Below are positions 4,375 through 5,475 of a stretch of 5,475 nt of DNA, piece by piece (the stretch's first letter is position 1; each line of letters begins with the position of its first letter). A program made the position numbers and the translations under genes. The notes beneath the pieces are model-generated. The model was not told the origin of the DNA. It did not search any database and saw nothing but the letters and a program-made list of their open reading frames with translations. The stretch is from Deltaproteobacteria bacterium (GTDB taxonomy: Bacteria > Desulfobacterota > Desulfobacteria > Desulfobacterales > JAFDFH01). The DNA lies in assembly GCA_019309945.1 (NCBI GenBank), contig JAFDFH010000194.1, forward strand, positions 1-5,475, in the 5' to 3' direction.

Positions 4375-5475
4375 CTAATTCAATCCGGACGCGGGCAACC
4401 CGAGCGCTACCTCAGCGTACCGTTCCAGTATAACGTCGTTGTTTAGCGGGATGATTCTTGATAACAGAACAAGCGGCCACAGGGTTATGACGCCTGTATC
4501 TCTGTCAAAACCGGAGCCCCCATGGACCTGAATGGCGATATCACATGCATTGTAAGCGGCTTCGGTTGCCGTATACTTGGCCATACCGGCATATATGGCA
4601 ACCTCTTCCTGGTCCTCTTCACTATCGTAAGCGTTTGCTGCTCTTTCAATGATCAGTTTGGCAAGCTCGAGATCTGTTTTTGCCCTTACCATAGGATGCT
4701 GAATCGCCTGATAGGATCCCAGGGGTTCCTCATAGATGACCCTGTTTTTGGCGTATTCAACCCCCATTTCAAGTAAATTTTCGCCCCATCCGATCGATGT
4801 GGCCGCCATCATCATCATCATCAGGCTGGATGTGTTATCGATGTATTCTCCCCCGGAATTCTCCCGGCCGATCCGGTTTTCCTGCGAAATCTTCACATCA
4901 TTGAAATGGATTTCGTAGAAGGTATCTCCCGTGATCATCATCATCTCGTTTTCGCCTGTGACCCTCACGTTCAACTCTTTGGGGACCATTTCAATCCCCT
5001 TGCTGTTTGAATCAAGAAGGAACAGACTGATACCCTCCTTTTTATTTTCCGGGTCCAAAGGTTTAGTTCTGGCGGCAACGATCAAATTTGCAGATCCCTT
5101 GGCTCCCGCCACATAGCTTTTTCGGCCGTTTAGTTTATAGGTGTTCCCTTCCTTAACAGCACTCATGCTTATGTCGAACAGGCTCATCCCTTCACTTTGC
5201 TCCAGGTTTGCATAACTGCAAAGCGTGCCGGAGATGATCCCGGGTATATATTTGCTTTTTTGTTCTGGGTTGCCGTATTTCGTTAAAAAGTCGCAGCAGG
5301 TAACCTGATTTATCAATTGGTGCGACATCAGACCCTTTTTCGCCATGCTTTCGAAAAACACCACCAGATCTTCAGCGTTAAAGTCGGTGCCGCCATATTC
5401 CTCCGGCGCAAGCATACCGATATAACCCCCTTCCCCTATTACGTTCCAAAATTTTAATGGGAATTCCATTTTTTT
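4375..5475 (-). CDS. Acyl-CoA dehydrogenase of a divergent subgroup, N-terminus outside the window
   Basis: The frame is open to the right edge (two Lys codons before the Met at 5469) and the usual first ~35 residues are missing, so the gene starts beyond 5475. Numbering from that Met, the N-terminal domain has YIGMLAPEEYGGTDF (16-30). Signature 1 is altered: CSYANLEQSEGMS (84-96) replaces the common TEPxxGSD. LNGRKSYVAGA (113-123) is the beta-domain strand. KNRVIYEEPLGSYQAIQHP (241-259) matches the family's flavin-contact and QAIQH segment, and QVHGGSGF (314-321) the flavin loop. At the C-terminus, SRIIPLNND (337-345) places Asn where the catalytic Glu of medium-chain enzymes aligns, with Asp345 two residues later. 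The protein ends ALGLPASGLN, like a subgroup ending in LGLP. Residues 217-221 are five methionines. It is an FAD enzyme of acyl-CoA oxidation by family, but with changed active-site residues its substrate and even activity are uncertain. It lies upstream of the truncated ligase. Confidence 0.9.
   Translation of the reverse strand, partial: KKMEFPLKFWNVIGEGGYIGMLAPEEYGGTDFNAEDLVVFFESMAKKGLMSHQLINQVTCCDFLTKYGNPEQKSKYIPGIISGTLCSYANLEQSEGMSLFDISMSAVKEGNTYKLNGRKSYVAGAKGSANLIVAARTKPLDPENKKEGISLFLLDSNSKGIEMVPKELNVRVTGENEMMMITGDTFYEIHFNDVKISQENRIGRENSGGEYIDNTSSLMMMMMAATSIGWGENLLEMGVEYAKNRVIYEEPLGSYQAIQHPMVRAKTDLELAKLIIERAANAYDSEEDQEEVAIYAGMAKYTATEAAYNACDIAIQVHGGSGFDRDTGVITLWPLVLLSRIIPLNNDVILERYAEVALGLPASGLN

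Noticed and set aside
4136..4378. 80-codon open frame on the plus strand across the mobile element
   Set aside because: It starts at a TTG inside the terminal repeat without a ribosome binding site and runs out of the element across the target duplication to the end of the opposing gene, so it is a chance frame.
1..5475. CRISPR arrays, tRNA or rRNA genes, riboswitches
   Set aside because: I saw no regularly spaced repeats, no cloverleaf-like sequence and no conserved RNA core on either strand.

Overview
This 5.5 kb window looks like a piece of an anaerobic, fatty-acid- or aromatic-acid-oxidising bacterial chromosome. A sulfate-reducing Desulfobacterota lineage is my best guess. It rests on moderate base composition, strong Shine-Dalgarno sites, and several acyl-CoA genes side by side (two different acyl-CoA dehydrogenases and an acyl-CoA ligase). 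The lineage is inferred; no marker gene is present.

Layout, left to right. Positions 1-243 hold an unrecognised short reading frame that may enter from outside. Positions 288-786 encode a four-helix, glycine-rich small membrane protein, split by a one-base shift near a CCCC run. Positions 787-1013 are a leader region with a promoter-like element, a hairpin overlapping a Shine-Dalgarno site, and a 19-codon zinc-ribbon stub (MKCPKC...). Positions 1014-2276 are a complete acyl-CoA dehydrogenase with a very strong ribosome binding site and Asp where the usual catalytic Glu would align. Positions 2277-2535 have no convincing gene, only a weak terminator candidate and a good sigma-70-like promoter. 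Positions 2536-3392 hold an unrecognised protein of about 256 residues, preceded by a short reading frame that may be its true N-terminus. I argue weakly that the protein has an acetoacetate-decarboxylase-like core.

The right part is on the minus strand. An acyl-CoA dehydrogenase of a divergent subgroup (4375 to beyond the right edge) is followed downstream by an acyl-CoA ligase (4043-3414). The ligase keeps only its N-terminal ~200 residues, up to just past the ATP-binding loop. Between them lies a 189-bp insertion (4112-4300) with 32-bp imperfect terminal inverted repeats and a 5-bp direct duplication TTAGC on each side. This has the structure of a miniature inverted-repeat transposable element and is the cleanest structural discovery in the window.

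Taken together, one intact dehydrogenase and one apparently good partial dehydrogenase sit among damaged genes: a frameshifted membrane protein, a stopped zinc ribbon, a possibly frameshifted start and a truncated ligase. The theme is acyl-CoA activation and dehydrogenation. The ligase as it stands cannot be active, so any pathway would need a ligase from elsewhere. Several breaks sit at homopolymers, so sequencing error must be excluded before calling them decay. I did not find a convincing new multi-gene system.
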